Shown: positions 44,661 through 54,484, numbered from the stretch's first letter. The stretch: 64,000 bases of DNA from Jiulongibacter sp966250325 (GCA_966250325.1 CBINGY010000019.1:9904-73903); one strand, 5' to 3'. The notes: generated from the sequence alone by a model not told the origin. Translations and numbers: made by a program.

Positions 44661-46118
44661 TTATTTTTTTTTTCGTTTAAAAAGGTTGGCCAGCCGCGTT
44701 CCTTTCTTTTTTTCTGGTTCTTCAGATTCCGGCACTTCTACGGGCAATGCCAGAATTTCTCCCGCCAGTTTGGTCAGATCAGTTCCTCCAAAAGTTCCCG
44801 ATGACATAAGGAGCAGGTTTGTCTGATACCAGTTCTGAGCCTTCAGGAAGGTGGTAAGCTCTTCCGAGGTGGTGAATATCTCGAGATCGTCGCGGTCAAA
44901 GGCTTTTTTGATTTCATCCATCGAAATGGCAGGCATCTTTTTAATCTCGAGCGTATGCGGGCTGTAAAAAACCACGGCTTTATCTGCGGCATTGAGCTTT
45001 TCTGCATAGTGCGGCAGGAAATCCTTACTGAGACTACTGTAGGTATGCAGCTCGTAGCAGGCGATAAGCTCGCGGTTGGGGAAAAGTTCTTTACCAGCTT
45101 TTGTGGTAGCTTCCACTTTAGATGGAGCATGGGCAAAGTCCCGGTAGATTTGCGTGTACTCATTTTCGCCAAGCTTTTCAAGGCGTTTGGCTGCACCAGA
45201 GAAGGTTTTAATAGCCTTATAAAACATCTCATCGGTGATAGCCAGACGTTCCAGAATGCGTTTGGCCCCCATAAGGTTTTTCATATTGTGCTCACCGAAG
45301 ATCTTCAGTGGCACTTCGCCGTGGTCGGTAATCAGGTACGAAACCCCATCTTTTACTTTATAAGGATGAGCCTGATAAGGAATTCGGGCCACGTCTGCAC
45401 GTTCTTTTTCACCGATTACATCCACCATGTTATCGGTCTCGTCAAAAACCAATGCACCGCCTTTGGGCAGGCCATCAGCCAGATTTTCAAACGCTTTTAC
45501 ATAGTCTTCAAACTTCGGGAAAACATTGAAATGATCCCAGGCAATACCACTAATAAGGGCAATGTGGGGGTGGTAAAACAAAAACTTTGACCTCATCTCC
45601 AGAGCCGATGACAGGTATTCGTCTCCTTCAATAATGATGGTAGGAGCGTCATGGCTTAGCTTCACCATGAGGTCAAAACCCTCGATCTGAGCACCTACCA
45701 AATAGTCAAACTTTCGGTTATAAAAATTCAGGACGTGTAGGATGATGCTGGTAATGGAGGTTTTGCCATGACTACCGGCGATCACCACCCGTTGTTTGCC
45801 CTTGCACTGCTCATACACGTACTCGGGGAAGGAGTATATTTGAAGTCCAAGCTCCTGAGCTTTAAGGAGTTCGGGGTTGTCTTTTCGGGCGTGCATGCCA
45901 AGAATTACCGCATCCAGTTCTGTTGAGATGCGGGAAGCATCCCAGCCCAGTTCCTGCGGCAATATGCCTGCATTTTGTAACCTGCTCTTTGCCGGATCAT
46001 AAATTTCATCGTCTGAACCTGTTACCTGATAGCCTTTCTTATGTAGTGCCAGAGCCAGGTTATGCATAACCGCCCCGCCGATGGCGATGAAGTGTACTTT
46101 CTGTGAGGTATTTGACAT
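44661..46118 (-). CDS. mpl: Mpl-like UDP-N-acetylmuramate:tripeptide ligase
   Basis: 485 aa Mur ligase. N-terminal HFIAIGGAVMHNLALAL, ATP loop AGSHGKTSITS, the Mpl-type IIEGDEYLSSALEMRSKF (MurC differs here), AWDHFNVFPKF, and YRDFAHAPSKVEAT. Mpl attaches the recycled tripeptide L-Ala-gamma-D-Glu-mDAP to UDP-MurNAc, bypassing MurC, D and E. The C-terminal tail is charged and lysine-rich (PEKKKGTRLANLFKRKKK). This recycling role fits the NagZ-like fusion at 6083. It is divergent from the arginine decarboxylase gene. Confidence 0.9.
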   Translation of the reverse strand: MSNTSQKVHFIAIGGAVMHNLALALHKKGYQVTGSDDEIYDPAKSRLQNAGILPQELGWDASRISTELDAVILGMHARKDNPELLKAQELGLQIYSFPEYVYEQCKGKQRVVIAGSHGKTSITSIILHVLNFYNRKFDYLVGAQIEGFDLMVKLSHDAPTIIIEGDEYLSSALEMRSKFLFYHPHIALISGIAWDHFNVFPKFEDYVKAFENLADGLPKGGALVFDETDNMVDVIGEKERADVARIPYQAHPYKVKDGVSYLITDHGEVPLKIFGEHNMKNLMGAKRILERLAITDEMFYKAIKTFSGAAKRLEKLGENEYTQIYRDFAHAPSKVEATTKAGKELFPNRELIACYELHTYSSLSKDFLPHYAEKLNAADKAVVFYSPHTLEIKKMPAISMDEIKKAFDRDDLEIFTTSEELTTFLKAQNWYQTNLLLMSSGTFGGTDLTKLAGEILALPVEVPESEEPEKKKGTRLANLFKRKKK

Positions 46119-46178
46119 GTAAAGGGTTTTGCCTGTTAAATCTGTCGTAAAAAAATGCCTTCCGGCTTCTCAAAAACG

Positions 46179-46209
46179 ATTGCAATTTCTGAATTTATTG
46201 GCACTTTTG
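46179..46209 (+). promoter_or_regulatory. Candidate promoter of the arginine decarboxylase gene
   Basis: ATTG (46179-46182), 19 bases, CACTTTTG (46202-46209): one mismatch in each box to TTTG-N19-TAnnTTTG. It lies 70 bases before the ATG. Confidence 0.4.
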
Positions 46210-46278
46210 CACATTGTTTTTTGTGGATCCAGCCCGTTCTGGAAATGATTATTTGGCCGAAAAGCTCTCAGATTCCGA

Positions 46279-47718
46279 ATGAAAAGATACATTGATCTTA
46301 TCCAGCAAACTTTTGAATTTCCTACCCGTGAGTTTGGTGTTGATGAGAAAAGTAATCTCCTGTTTAACAATGTGCCGTTAATGGACATCATCAACAGATA
46401 CGGTACACCTTTAAAGCTCACTTATCTTCCAAAGATCACCGAGCATATAGAAAACTCGAGATTGATGTTTAAAAACGCGATTAAGAAGTACAATTACAAG
46501 GGTTCCTATACCTACTGTTACTGTACCAAATCATCTCATTTTAAGTTTGTTCTGGAAGAAGCCTTAATGAGCGGGATTCATCTGGAAACCTCCTCTGCCT
46601 TTGATATGCCTATCATTCAGGCTTTGCATGACGAGGGTAAGATTTCAAAAAGTACTTACATCATTTGTAACGGACACAAACGCCCGCAATACCTGCAGTA
46701 TATTTCAGATATGCTCAATGACGGGTTTGTAAATCTGGTACCTTGTCTGGATAATCTGGATGAAATAGATCACTATCTGGAGACGGTTGACAAAGCGGAT
46801 GAAGTACAGCTGGCTATACGGATTGCTACGGATGAAGAACCGAATTTCCCGTTCTATACCTCCAGACTGGGAATTCGTTATAAGGATGTGGATCAGCTTT
46901 ATTTGGATAAAATCAAGCCGAATCCACGTTTCAAGCTAAAAATGCTGCACTTTTTCATTAATTCGGGAATCAAGGATACCGCCTACTACTGGTCTGAACT
47001 TACCCGTTTTATGTTCAAGTATTGTGAGCTGAAGAAGATTTGCCCCGAGCTTGACAGTATTGATATCGGTGGTGGTTTGCCTATCCAGACTTCGGTGGTT
47101 TTCAATTACGATTACCAGGCCATGATTGATGAAATTATCGAGAACATTCAGTGGATTTGTAATAAAAACAATGTGGCCGTTCCGAATCTTTTCACTGAAT
47201 TTGGAAGCTACACCGTAGGGGAGAGTGGTGCTACTCTTTACAAGGTCATTGATCTGAAACAGCAGAATGACCGGGAGCTATGGTATATGATTGATGGTTC
47301 GTTCATTACCCAGCTGCCAGATTCCTGGGGTATTGGCCAGAAGTACATCATGCTTCCTGTCAACAACTGGGACTCGCCCTATACCAAGGTGAATCTGGGT
47401 GGACTTACCTGTGATTCAGCCGATTACTATAATACGGAGGCTCATTCTGAAGACTTATACTTGCCCATGTTTGATGAAGAAAACGAAGAGCAATACATCG
47501 GATTTTTCCATACCGGAGCGTATCAGGAGTCGTTGGGAGGCTACGGGGGAATTCAACATTGCCTTATTCCGGCTACCAAACACGTGCTGGTAGGGATGGA
47601 TGAGGAAGGAAATCTCACCACCGAGCTTTTTGCCGAAGAGCAGGATGCCGAATCAATGATGCGGATTCTGGGCTACCGGTCAAAACGAAATAAGCCCGAA
47701 AAGCTTAGCCCGGCGTAA
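46279..47718 (+). CDS. speA: Arginine decarboxylase (alanine-racemase fold)
   Basis: 479 aa fold-type III PLP enzyme. Lys84 in YCYCTKSSHFKFV is the PLP lysine; GGGLPIQ binds the phosphate; the C-terminal GGLTCDSADYY holds the catalytic cysteine. It decarboxylates arginine to agmatine, the first step of polyamine synthesis. It is shorter than E. coli SpeA (about 660 aa), as usual in this phylum, lacking the inserted helical domain. A 41-aa lipoprotein gene follows 78 bases later. Confidence 0.9.
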   Translation: MKRYIDLIQQTFEFPTREFGVDEKSNLLFNNVPLMDIINRYGTPLKLTYLPKITEHIENSRLMFKNAIKKYNYKGSYTYCYCTKSSHFKFVLEEALMSGIHLETSSAFDMPIIQALHDEGKISKSTYIICNGHKRPQYLQYISDMLNDGFVNLVPCLDNLDEIDHYLETVDKADEVQLAIRIATDEEPNFPFYTSRLGIRYKDVDQLYLDKIKPNPRFKLKMLHFFINSGIKDTAYYWSELTRFMFKYCELKKICPELDSIDIGGGLPIQTSVVFNYDYQAMIDEIIENIQWICNKNNVAVPNLFTEFGSYTVGESGATLYKVIDLKQQNDRELWYMIDGSFITQLPDSWGIGQKYIMLPVNNWDSPYTKVNLGGLTCDSADYYNTEAHSEDLYLPMFDEENEEQYIGFFHTGAYQESLGGYGGIQHCLIPATKHVLVGMDEEGNLTTELFAEEQDAESMMRILGYRSKRNKPEKLSPA

Positions 47719-47796
47719 ATTTGAACAAACTGAATACTAGAAACGGAATTGGTTCGTTTTTTGCAGAACAGCCTTTTAAAAGACTTTACTAATACG

Positions 47797-47922
47797 ATGA
47801 AACTTAAAATTGCCTTCCTTTTCATACTTGGTACAGTTGTTTTTTCTGCCTGCAGTAAAAAGCAATGCCCCGCTTATGGTTCAGCTCCACAGGCTGTGAA
47901 ATCTGAGGTGGTAAAGGCCTGA
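47797..47922 (+). CDS. Very small lipoprotein, 41 aa
   Basis: ATG 47797 opens a 41-codon frame ending TGA 47922. Residues 1-18 are a lipoprotein signal (MKLKIAFLFILGTVVFSA) followed directly by Cys19, a lipobox of the form FSAC. The mature part is only 23 residues (start CSKKQCPAYGS) with a second Cys and a CPAY motif. Small CPAY lipoproteins like this are, as I recall, seen near metabolic genes in other Bacteroidota, with no known function. It is downstream of the arginine decarboxylase gene on the same strand and is easily missed by gene callers. Confidence 0.75.
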   Translation: MKLKIAFLFILGTVVFSACSKKQCPAYGSAPQAVKSEVVKA

Positions 47923-47957
47923 TAAACGTAATTTCCCGAAAAATTGAAGCCGGATTC

Positions 47958-48947
47958 TCATTCGATCCTCCGGCAAATTTCTTCCATTACCCGGTTTGTT
48001 CGTGCACCTGTAACTCCGGTTGACGGGCTTAGTACTTCTTTGCCTCGAAGTTCATCTACCATAAGCTGGATCAGAGGCTGCTGAATGTGCTCAGGCATGT
48101 CAAAATCAAAACGTTCTTTTTCTTTACCTTCAGCAAAAACATCGACGTAAAAATCCGAGAAAAACGGAAACTCAATTCGACCTTTTGAACCATAAATGGT
48201 TGTTAATTCTGTTTCTGAGTCACGGTCGGTAGCAAAGCACCAGCTACCCGTACCCAGTACGCCATTCTCAAACTGGAAGGTTCCAAGGGTAGTATCTTCA
48301 GCTTGATAAAGTCTGCCGAAATTTGCGGCTAACCCATGAGCCTTCACCACGGGGCCAAACAGAAAGTCCAGAAAATCAAGCTGGTGAGAAGCAAGGTCAT
48401 AGAAATACCCGGCACCTGCTACATCGGGTTGTGTACGCCAATTATTTACGTTTTCACTTTGACCCACGATATCCGGGTGTAATGATTTATGTACTTTCAC
48501 ATCCACAAATCTGATTTCACCGATTGTCCCGCTTTCTATCAGTTCTTTTACTTTGAGGAAATTGGGCAAGGCCCGCCGGTAATAGGCCACGAAAAGCTTA
48601 ACTCCCGCTTTTTGACAGGTTTCCACCATATTCAGGCACTCCGCATAAGAGCGGGCCATGGGTTTTTCCACATAAACGGTCTTTCCTGCCGCCGCCGCCA
48701 TAAGGGTATAAGGCTCGTGTCCATCGGGAGGGGTGGCAATGTAGATGGCGTTTATTTCGGGGTCGTTGATGAGATCTTCGGCATGGTCATACCATTTCTT
48801 CACGCCATGTCTGCGTGCAAAATCTTCTGCCCGGTGAGCGGTACGACGCATTACCGCAATGAGTTCAGAACCTTCTGCTTTTTGAAGTGCCGGCCCTGAT
48901 TTCTTTTCACAGACGTCACCAACGCCAATAATGCCCCATTTTATCAT
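47958..48947 (-). CDS. Cytoplasmic Gfo/Idh/MocA-family oxidoreductase
   Basis: 329 aa without a signal peptide. Rossmann start IKWGIIGVGDVCEKKSGPA, then IYIATPPDGHEPY and the catalytic-lysine motif YVEKPMARSY; the C-terminal half contains GAGYFYDLASHQLDFLDFLFG. It resembles glucose-fructose oxidoreductase/trans-dihydrodiol-dehydrogenase-like enzymes with NAD(P). Substrate unknown. A -7 box TACTTTTG (48981-48974, minus) lies 27 bases upstream. Confidence 0.9.
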   Translation of the reverse strand: MIKWGIIGVGDVCEKKSGPALQKAEGSELIAVMRRTAHRAEDFARRHGVKKWYDHAEDLINDPEINAIYIATPPDGHEPYTLMAAAAGKTVYVEKPMARSYAECLNMVETCQKAGVKLFVAYYRRALPNFLKVKELIESGTIGEIRFVDVKVHKSLHPDIVGQSENVNNWRTQPDVAGAGYFYDLASHQLDFLDFLFGPVVKAHGLAANFGRLYQAEDTTLGTFQFENGVLGTGSWCFATDRDSETELTTIYGSKGRIEFPFFSDFYVDVFAEGKEKERFDFDMPEHIQQPLIQLMVDELRGKEVLSPSTGVTGARTNRVMEEICRRIE

Positions 48948-49077
48948 GTTTATTCGGTTAGGGTTAACAGAAACAAAAGTAGTCTTTCCATTCAGAACTG
49001 ACGATTATGTTGGTAATTCCATATAAAACTTTCAGCTAAGAGGAAAGGTAGTTTTCTTTTTTGAGACCTTTGCATAT

Positions 49078-51828
49078 ATGAGATATGCTGTAATCCATCT
49101 GTTTTTCGCTGTTTGTTTGTTGCTTTTTGTCAGACCTGTTTCCGGACAGTTATTGAAAGAAAGTTTTGCCTATCCTGTCAATCAGGCTCTTACCTCCTTC
49201 CCATGGAAAGAGCACAGCGGATCAGGCAATAATCCTGTAAGACTATTGGATGCCAACCTTTCGGGTAAATCAGGATCTGGTAATTGTATTCAGCTCAAGG
49301 GAAGCGGGCAGGATGTAAGTCGAGGGTTTAGTTCGGTACAAAAAGGCGGTATTTTCGTTTCTTTTCTGGTGAATGTGCATGAGGCATCCGCAGAGGGAGA
49401 TTATTTCTTTCACCTGGGGAAAACCGAAATGGGAACGGCTTTTACAGCCCGGGTTTTTGTTCGGGCCGAGGGGGAGATGATACGCTTCGGAGTCAGCAAG
49501 TCTTCCGCATCAGGCGTTTATTCCGAGTCACTTTTTGAACGCAATAAGACGTATCATCTGGTGCTTCATTATGAGTTTCTTGAAGAAACAGGGACAGATG
49601 ATGAGGTGAAACTTTATCTGGCGGCAGATCCTGGTCGTCCGTTGGCAGAAAGCCTGGCCGGAGAGCAGGATTCCCCCGAAATAGGCACCGTAGCTTTACG
49701 GCAAGGGGCAGGGAATAAGGCCCCCGAGCTTCTACTCGATGAGATAAGAATCGCAGAGAGCTGGCAGGAGGTTACTGATCTTACCGAAAAACCTTTTTTA
49801 TCGCTAAGCCACGGGTCAGACCTCTACGCATTCAACTCAGATTGTGGCTTCCAGCCGGTTTTTAACTATGCATTGAGTGCTTTGCAGGACGCCGATAAAC
49901 TGATTTTGAGTTCATCTTCCAGGTTCCCGGTCATGTTTTCTGCAGACGGGGTAAACTGGGAAGATGAGCTTGAATTTTCCGAAGAAAACGGAGCTTATGC
50001 ATCGTCCTTTTATGTAAAAACCGCAGCTATTCCGGGAAATATTGACCAGATAGAGATGCTTGTCAAAGATGAAAACGGAAAAGAACGAAGAAGGATATCG
50101 GAGCCGATCCGGGTGTACCAGTTACGCAGAGACTGTACGCTGCCGATTGCCCAGGCACGAACGTTTCCTGCAGCAGCAAAGGTAAAGGTAGGCGGTCGCA
50201 TTACGGCTGCGTCGGGGCAATTTCCCGGGTTTAACTACCTGCAGGATTCCTCCGGTGGAATCAGGATTGAGGGCGATTTCGGATTTATGGAGGGAGACTC
50301 GGTACAGTTTACGGGAAAGCTTTCTCAGGTATTTCAGGAGCCTGTGCTGGTTTGGGATAGTTTACATGCACCTGTAAAATATGATAACCGACAAATGCAG
50401 CCGGTGAGTGCCACGTTGAGTAGTTTGTCACAGTTTGAGGGTCAGTTAATTACCCTGAATGCGGTAAGTCTTTCAGACAAGCGGTATATTTTCCTGCCAG
50501 ATGCCAATGAAGTCCTAAGCGGGAACGGCGGAAAAGGACTTATGAGGGTTTGGTGGTCAACGGGCCTTCCCGGGCATTTAAAACTCCGGGAGTCGTTTTC
50601 CCTTACCGGAGTGGTGGCCCGTTTCCGGGATCAGCTGCAGATATATCCGCGAAAACCTGAGGATCTGACGGGCATAGGGCCGGTTTGGCAGGATTCAACA
50701 CTTCTTTCAAAAGATATCACGTTCGATTTGCTTACCTGGAATCTGGAGTGGTTTGGAAGTACGTCAAACGGACCTGCAGATGAAGAGTTGCAGCAAAGAA
50801 ATGCGGCATCGGTTTTGAATGAAGTGCGGCCCGATCTGGCGGTGCTTGAGGAAATTACAGATACAACAGCTTTTCAACGACTTACCGAAAGCCTGTCGGG
50901 ATATGAAGGAATGTGTTCGTCGGCAGTTTCTGGTGGGGGAGATCCCGAGTATGCTCAACGGGTATGTTTTATGTACCGCAAAGAGACAGTGGAGAAGGTA
51001 AGCCTAAGGCCATTGCTGGCAGGAACTCCTCCCATTGCTGACTATCCGGGAGGGCCAGACCGCTTCTGGGCCAGCGGAAGATTTCCGGCTCTTTTTACAT
51101 GCGATGTGCGAACTGGAAATGGGCAGAAAAGACTTCACGTGGTAGGTATTCATGCCAAAGCTAACCGGAACTCACAGGATCGCGAACAGATTCATCAAAT
51201 GAGGAAAACCGATATTGGAGTTTTAAAAGATACACTGGATACCTATTTTTCCAATGTAAATCTGATTATGGCCGGAGATTTTAATGACGATGTGGACGAA
51301 ACGGTGGTTTCGGGGTTGAAGATTTCCACTTACGCGGCTTTTTCAGACGATTGGAAAAACTACAGGATACTGACACGGGATCTAAGCGATCTGGGCTATA
51401 AATCCTACATTGGCTACGATAATGTGATTGATCATGTACTGATTTCAGATGAGCTGGCCGATCATGTAGTGCCACAGGGAACTCAACTGCTGCCTGCTTT
51501 TCAAACCATTCCCGATTATCCATCCACTACCTCAGACCATTTACCGGTGATCTCCCGCTTCTATCTCCAGGAAGATGCGAGAGTTCTGCAGCCACTGAAA
51601 ACCTTCTCAGCGGGAGAGAAAGAGTTTGAACTGGACCTGCCTGAAGGATTACGAGTTAGAACAGAAATCACTTCGGGAACCGGTAAGAAAACGGAGACGT
51701 ATTCGGGAAATTCGGATACGCTCAGCCGGATGCTTAGAAAGCAGGTTAAAAAACTGGATTACGGAGATTACCTTTTGCAGGTTTTCATTGGAAATTCGGT
51801 CAAAACGTACAAAATTGTGAAGCGTTAA
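49078..51828 (+). CDS. Secreted endonuclease/exonuclease/phosphatase-domain protein
   Basis: 916 aa. Signal peptide 1-23; residues about 25-230 are a jelly-roll/LamG-like region; about 350-540 looks like an OB-fold (VGGRITAASGQFPGFNYLQD, GDSVQFTGKL); about 545-830 is the EEP nuclease domain: TWNLEWFGS, LEEITD, HVVGIHAKAN, AGDFNDDVDE and TSDHLPVIS hold the catalytic Asn, Glu, His and Asp residues. The last 80 residues form a beta-rich tail ending YLLQVFIGNSVKTYKIVKR, which fits a T9SS sorting domain although PNP is missing. Extracellular nuclease or phosphatase for DNA or phosphorus scavenging is the likely role. Confidence 0.85.
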   Translation: MRYAVIHLFFAVCLLLFVRPVSGQLLKESFAYPVNQALTSFPWKEHSGSGNNPVRLLDANLSGKSGSGNCIQLKGSGQDVSRGFSSVQKGGIFVSFLVNVHEASAEGDYFFHLGKTEMGTAFTARVFVRAEGEMIRFGVSKSSASGVYSESLFERNKTYHLVLHYEFLEETGTDDEVKLYLAADPGRPLAESLAGEQDSPEIGTVALRQGAGNKAPELLLDEIRIAESWQEVTDLTEKPFLSLSHGSDLYAFNSDCGFQPVFNYALSALQDADKLILSSSSRFPVMFSADGVNWEDELEFSEENGAYASSFYVKTAAIPGNIDQIEMLVKDENGKERRRISEPIRVYQLRRDCTLPIAQARTFPAAAKVKVGGRITAASGQFPGFNYLQDSSGGIRIEGDFGFMEGDSVQFTGKLSQVFQEPVLVWDSLHAPVKYDNRQMQPVSATLSSLSQFEGQLITLNAVSLSDKRYIFLPDANEVLSGNGGKGLMRVWWSTGLPGHLKLRESFSLTGVVARFRDQLQIYPRKPEDLTGIGPVWQDSTLLSKDITFDLLTWNLEWFGSTSNGPADEELQQRNAASVLNEVRPDLAVLEEITDTTAFQRLTESLSGYEGMCSSAVSGGGDPEYAQRVCFMYRKETVEKVSLRPLLAGTPPIADYPGGPDRFWASGRFPALFTCDVRTGNGQKRLHVVGIHAKANRNSQDREQIHQMRKTDIGVLKDTLDTYFSNVNLIMAGDFNDDVDETVVSGLKISTYAAFSDDWKNYRILTRDLSDLGYKSYIGYDNVIDHVLISDELADHVVPQGTQLLPAFQTIPDYPSTTSDHLPVISRFYLQEDARVLQPLKTFSAGEKEFELDLPEGLRVRTEITSGTGKKTETYSGNSDTLSRMLRKQVKKLDYGDYLLQVFIGNSVKTYKIVKR

Positions 51829-51872
51829 AGAATTGAAGAAGCCTGGCTTCTGCAAACCAATAAATATACCCT

Positions 51873-53333
51873 ATGAACAAAAAATCAAACCGTCGGGATT
51901 TTATTAAAACCGGTGCCCTGGCGGCCGGTTCTTTCATGATTGTACCACGTCATGTGCTTGGAAAAGGCTACAAGGCACCCAGTGATAAACTGAATCTGGC
52001 TTCCATCGGTGCCGGTGGGAAAGGCCACAGCGATATTGTGAATGCCTGGAATAAGGGAGCCGAAAATGTGGTGGCACTCTGTGATGTGGATCTGAATCAG
52101 GCCAAAGGCTCTATTGAGAAATTCCCGAATGCAAAAATTTACCGGGATTTCCGGGAAATGCTGGATAAGCACAAGGATATTGATGCCGTAACTATTTCAA
52201 CGCCTGATCACAACCACGGCGTGGCTGCGATGTCATGTATGCAGAAGGGAATTCATGTCTATGTACAAAAGCCACTGACGCATAATATTTACGAGGCCAG
52301 AATGCTCACCGAGGGTGCACGGAAGTATAAGATCGTTTCGCAAATGGGTAATCAGGGTGCATCTAATCCCGGGCAGCAGCAGATGATAGAGTGGTTTGGC
52401 AAAGGGCTCATCGGCAAGGTGCACGAAGTTCATGTCTGGACAAATCGACCCGTGTGGCCGCAGGGGATTCCTGTGCCCAAAGGAAAGCATGAACTGCCTG
52501 CCACCATGGATGCCAAAAACTGGGATACCTGGCTGGGGCCATCAGAATATGTAGATTACGATCCGCTTTATCACCCGTTCAAATGGAGAGGCTGGTGGAA
52601 TTTCGGTACCGGAGCCCTGGGAGACATGGGTTGTCACTTGATTGACCCGCCTTTCCGGGTACTGCAGTTGGGTTATCCTACCGAGGTAGAGTGTAGCGTA
52701 GGCCAGATTTTCCTTGAGGACTGGGTGCCGGAGTATATTCCGGAGGGCTGCCCGCCGTCATCGCACGTACAGGTTAAATTCCCGAAAACGGCTGTGAATG
52801 ACAGTGAGCTGAATATGATCTGGTACGATGGCGGCATTCGTCCGTTCCATCCTTCCATTATTCCGGCAGACCATTCGATCGGAGAGGAGGGATCTGCCAA
52901 TGGTGTGATGATGATGGGTGAAAAGGGAGTGATGACCTGCGGTACCTACGGTTTGGTTCCGAAAGTTTATCTCAATACCGGTGAAATTCTGGAAATGCCG
53001 AAAGATTACAGCGGAGGTATCCGAAATTTCAAATTACCGGAATACGGACATCAAACCAGCTGGGTGGAAGCTGTGAAAGGTGGTTTCGGAAGCAAAGAAC
53101 ACAAAGAGCTTACTTCATCGTTTGATTATTCGGGTCCGCTTACAGAGACTGTGATCATGGGTAATCTGGCCATACGCAGCTACCAGGAGAGTGCCGGAGG
53201 TGAAGGAAGAAGACGTAAGTTTGAAGGCAGAAGAAAGCTGCTTTGGGATGGTGATAACATGAAAATCACAAACTACGACGAAGCGAACAAATTTGTTTCC
53301 CGTAAATTCAGAGATGGCTGGAAATTGATTTGA
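51873..53333 (+). CDS. Tat-exported Gfo/Idh/MocA-family oxidoreductase
   Basis: 486 aa. Clear Tat leader with NRRDFIKTGALAAG. The Rossmann part has LASIGAGGKGHSD, VVALCDVDLNQAKG, VTISTPDHNHG and the VQKPLTHN catalytic segment (Lys with Gln in place of Glu). The C-terminal domain holds WWNFGTGALGDMGCHLIDPPFRVL. This long branch of the family is periplasmic and often found with DUF1080 and TIM-barrel genes. Terminator directly downstream. Confidence 0.92.
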   Translation: MNKKSNRRDFIKTGALAAGSFMIVPRHVLGKGYKAPSDKLNLASIGAGGKGHSDIVNAWNKGAENVVALCDVDLNQAKGSIEKFPNAKIYRDFREMLDKHKDIDAVTISTPDHNHGVAAMSCMQKGIHVYVQKPLTHNIYEARMLTEGARKYKIVSQMGNQGASNPGQQQMIEWFGKGLIGKVHEVHVWTNRPVWPQGIPVPKGKHELPATMDAKNWDTWLGPSEYVDYDPLYHPFKWRGWWNFGTGALGDMGCHLIDPPFRVLQLGYPTEVECSVGQIFLEDWVPEYIPEGCPPSSHVQVKFPKTAVNDSELNMIWYDGGIRPFHPSIIPADHSIGEEGSANGVMMMGEKGVMTCGTYGLVPKVYLNTGEILEMPKDYSGGIRNFKLPEYGHQTSWVEAVKGGFGSKEHKELTSSFDYSGPLTETVIMGNLAIRSYQESAGGEGRRRKFEGRRKLLWDGDNMKITNYDEANKFVSRKFRDGWKLI

Positions 53334-53357
53334 GAATTCTCCGTCTTCAAAAAATAG

Positions 53358-53387
53358 AAAGGCCGGTTTCTATGGAAACCGGCCTTT
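53358..53387. terminator. Terminator between Gfo/Idh and DUF1801 genes
   Basis: AAAGGCCGGTTTC (53358-53370), loop TATG, GAAACCGGCCTTT (53375-53387): a perfect 13-bp stem between convergent genes, with a better T-run on the minus side. Confidence 0.8.
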
Positions 53388-53414
53388 ACTTTTGATGTTT
53401 TGTCTGATCTAATC

Positions 53415-53837
53415 CTACCCATACTTCTCCGTCATATACTCCCAGCTGTATTTAATGAGATCCCGCAGGGCGTCTGTGTTGACATCTTCAATTTTTTTGA
53501 TGTACAGGCATGATTTCCCTGTGGTATATTTTCCAAGACGACTCATGATTTCGGGTTCTTTGTCAAAACCCGGCAGTATGTACAGCGTGAGTGCATTTTT
53601 TCGTGGCGAAAACCCTGCTTTGCACATATCGCCCTCCTGTCCGCTTTCGTACTTATAGTGATACCGGCCATAGCCAACGATACTGGGTCCCCACATTTTG
53701 GCTTCCTCGCCGGTGATTTCTTTCATCAGTTCATGAATCTTCCAGCCATCCTCCCTGCGTCTTGTATCGGGTACGGCATTCAGGAAATCGGCAACAGAGA
53801 TTTCATTGACCTTCGTTTTTAGTTCATATTTGGCCAT
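53415..53837 (-). CDS. DUF1801 domain protein
   Basis: 140 aa soluble protein. The YdhG/DUF1801 pattern is clear: VADFLNAVPDTRRREDGWKI, MWGPSIVGYGRYHYKY, GFSPRKNALTLYIL and LGKYTTGKSCLYIKKIEDV. The fold is a small alpha/beta domain of unknown function, related to proteins in frataxin-like structures. Its first 14 bases overlap the end of the tag gene, so the two are translated in tandem. Confidence 0.9.
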   Translation of the reverse strand: MAKYELKTKVNEISVADFLNAVPDTRRREDGWKIHELMKEITGEEAKMWGPSIVGYGRYHYKYESGQEGDMCKAGFSPRKNALTLYILPGFDKEPEIMSRLGKYTTGKSCLYIKKIEDVNTDALRDLIKYSWEYMTEKYG

Positions 53838-54372
53838 AGTTGTAAGTACTTTTTAGCTTTTCTATTTCGTGATAAACTGCACAATCTTCGTCATGCGGAG
53901 TGGGAAGAAAACCACTACTTTGGAGAAATTCATTGACAATTTCTCCACCTACGAATTTAAAATTCTTTTTGAAAAGTTTCACCCATTCTTCTCTCGGTCT
54001 TGGATGATGGAGGCAAATCCAGTTTCTGAAACTTCCATGCTGCTGCTGCAATTCCTGTATTTTTCGGGCATTGAAAACCGCTGCATTTACTTTGAGCCGG
54101 TTACGGATTATTCCAGGGTCATTCAATAACCTTTCAAAATCTGCATCTCCGTATGCGGCTACCCGGTCTATAAGGAAACCGTCATACGCCTTTCTGAATC
54201 CTTCCTGCTTTTTCAGAATGGTATCCCAGGATAGCCCGGCCTGATTGATCTCTAAAACCAGTCGCTCAAAGAGTTCATTGTCATCCTCAATGGGGTGCCC
54301 GTAGTGGTGATCGTGGTAAATCCGATGGTGATTATCCTCGGGAAGTGCAAGGCAGAAGGTACAGTAGGACAT
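53824..54372 (-). CDS. tag: DNA-3-methyladenine glycosylase I
   Basis: 182 aa. Tag-type zinc ligands are visible: Cys4 in SYCTFC, His in IYHDHHYG, and the C-terminal His/Cys in TPHDEDC. LEINQAGLSWDTILKKQEGFRKAY is the Tag signature helix region with the catalytic Glu, followed by GIIRNRLKVNA and FKFVGGEIVNEFLQSSG. It removes 3-methyladenine from alkylated DNA. A 14-base overlap with the DUF1801 gene suggests coupling. It is divergent from the DoxX-like gene. Confidence 0.93.
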   Translation of the reverse strand: MSYCTFCLALPEDNHHRIYHDHHYGHPIEDDNELFERLVLEINQAGLSWDTILKKQEGFRKAYDGFLIDRVAAYGDADFERLLNDPGIIRNRLKVNAAVFNARKIQELQQQHGSFRNWICLHHPRPREEWVKLFKKNFKFVGGEIVNEFLQSSGFLPTPHDEDCAVYHEIEKLKSTYNYGQI

Positions 54373-54484
54373 AGGTTGAACTAGATTTTATACAAAAGTG
54401 CTTATGGACCGAAGTAAGATGTTCAAAACAATCGGAAATCTAAAAATATTAGCAAAATTTGAAAGTAAAGGTATCATCGAATTC

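Noticed and set aside
44955..45590. 211-codon plus-strand frame across mpl
   Set aside because: Shadow of the Mur-ligase gene, which has all family motifs.
47950..47977. GCCGGA/TCCGGC dyad near the end of the Gfo/Idh gene at 47958
   Set aside because: Loop is long and no T-tract follows; it overlaps coding sequence.
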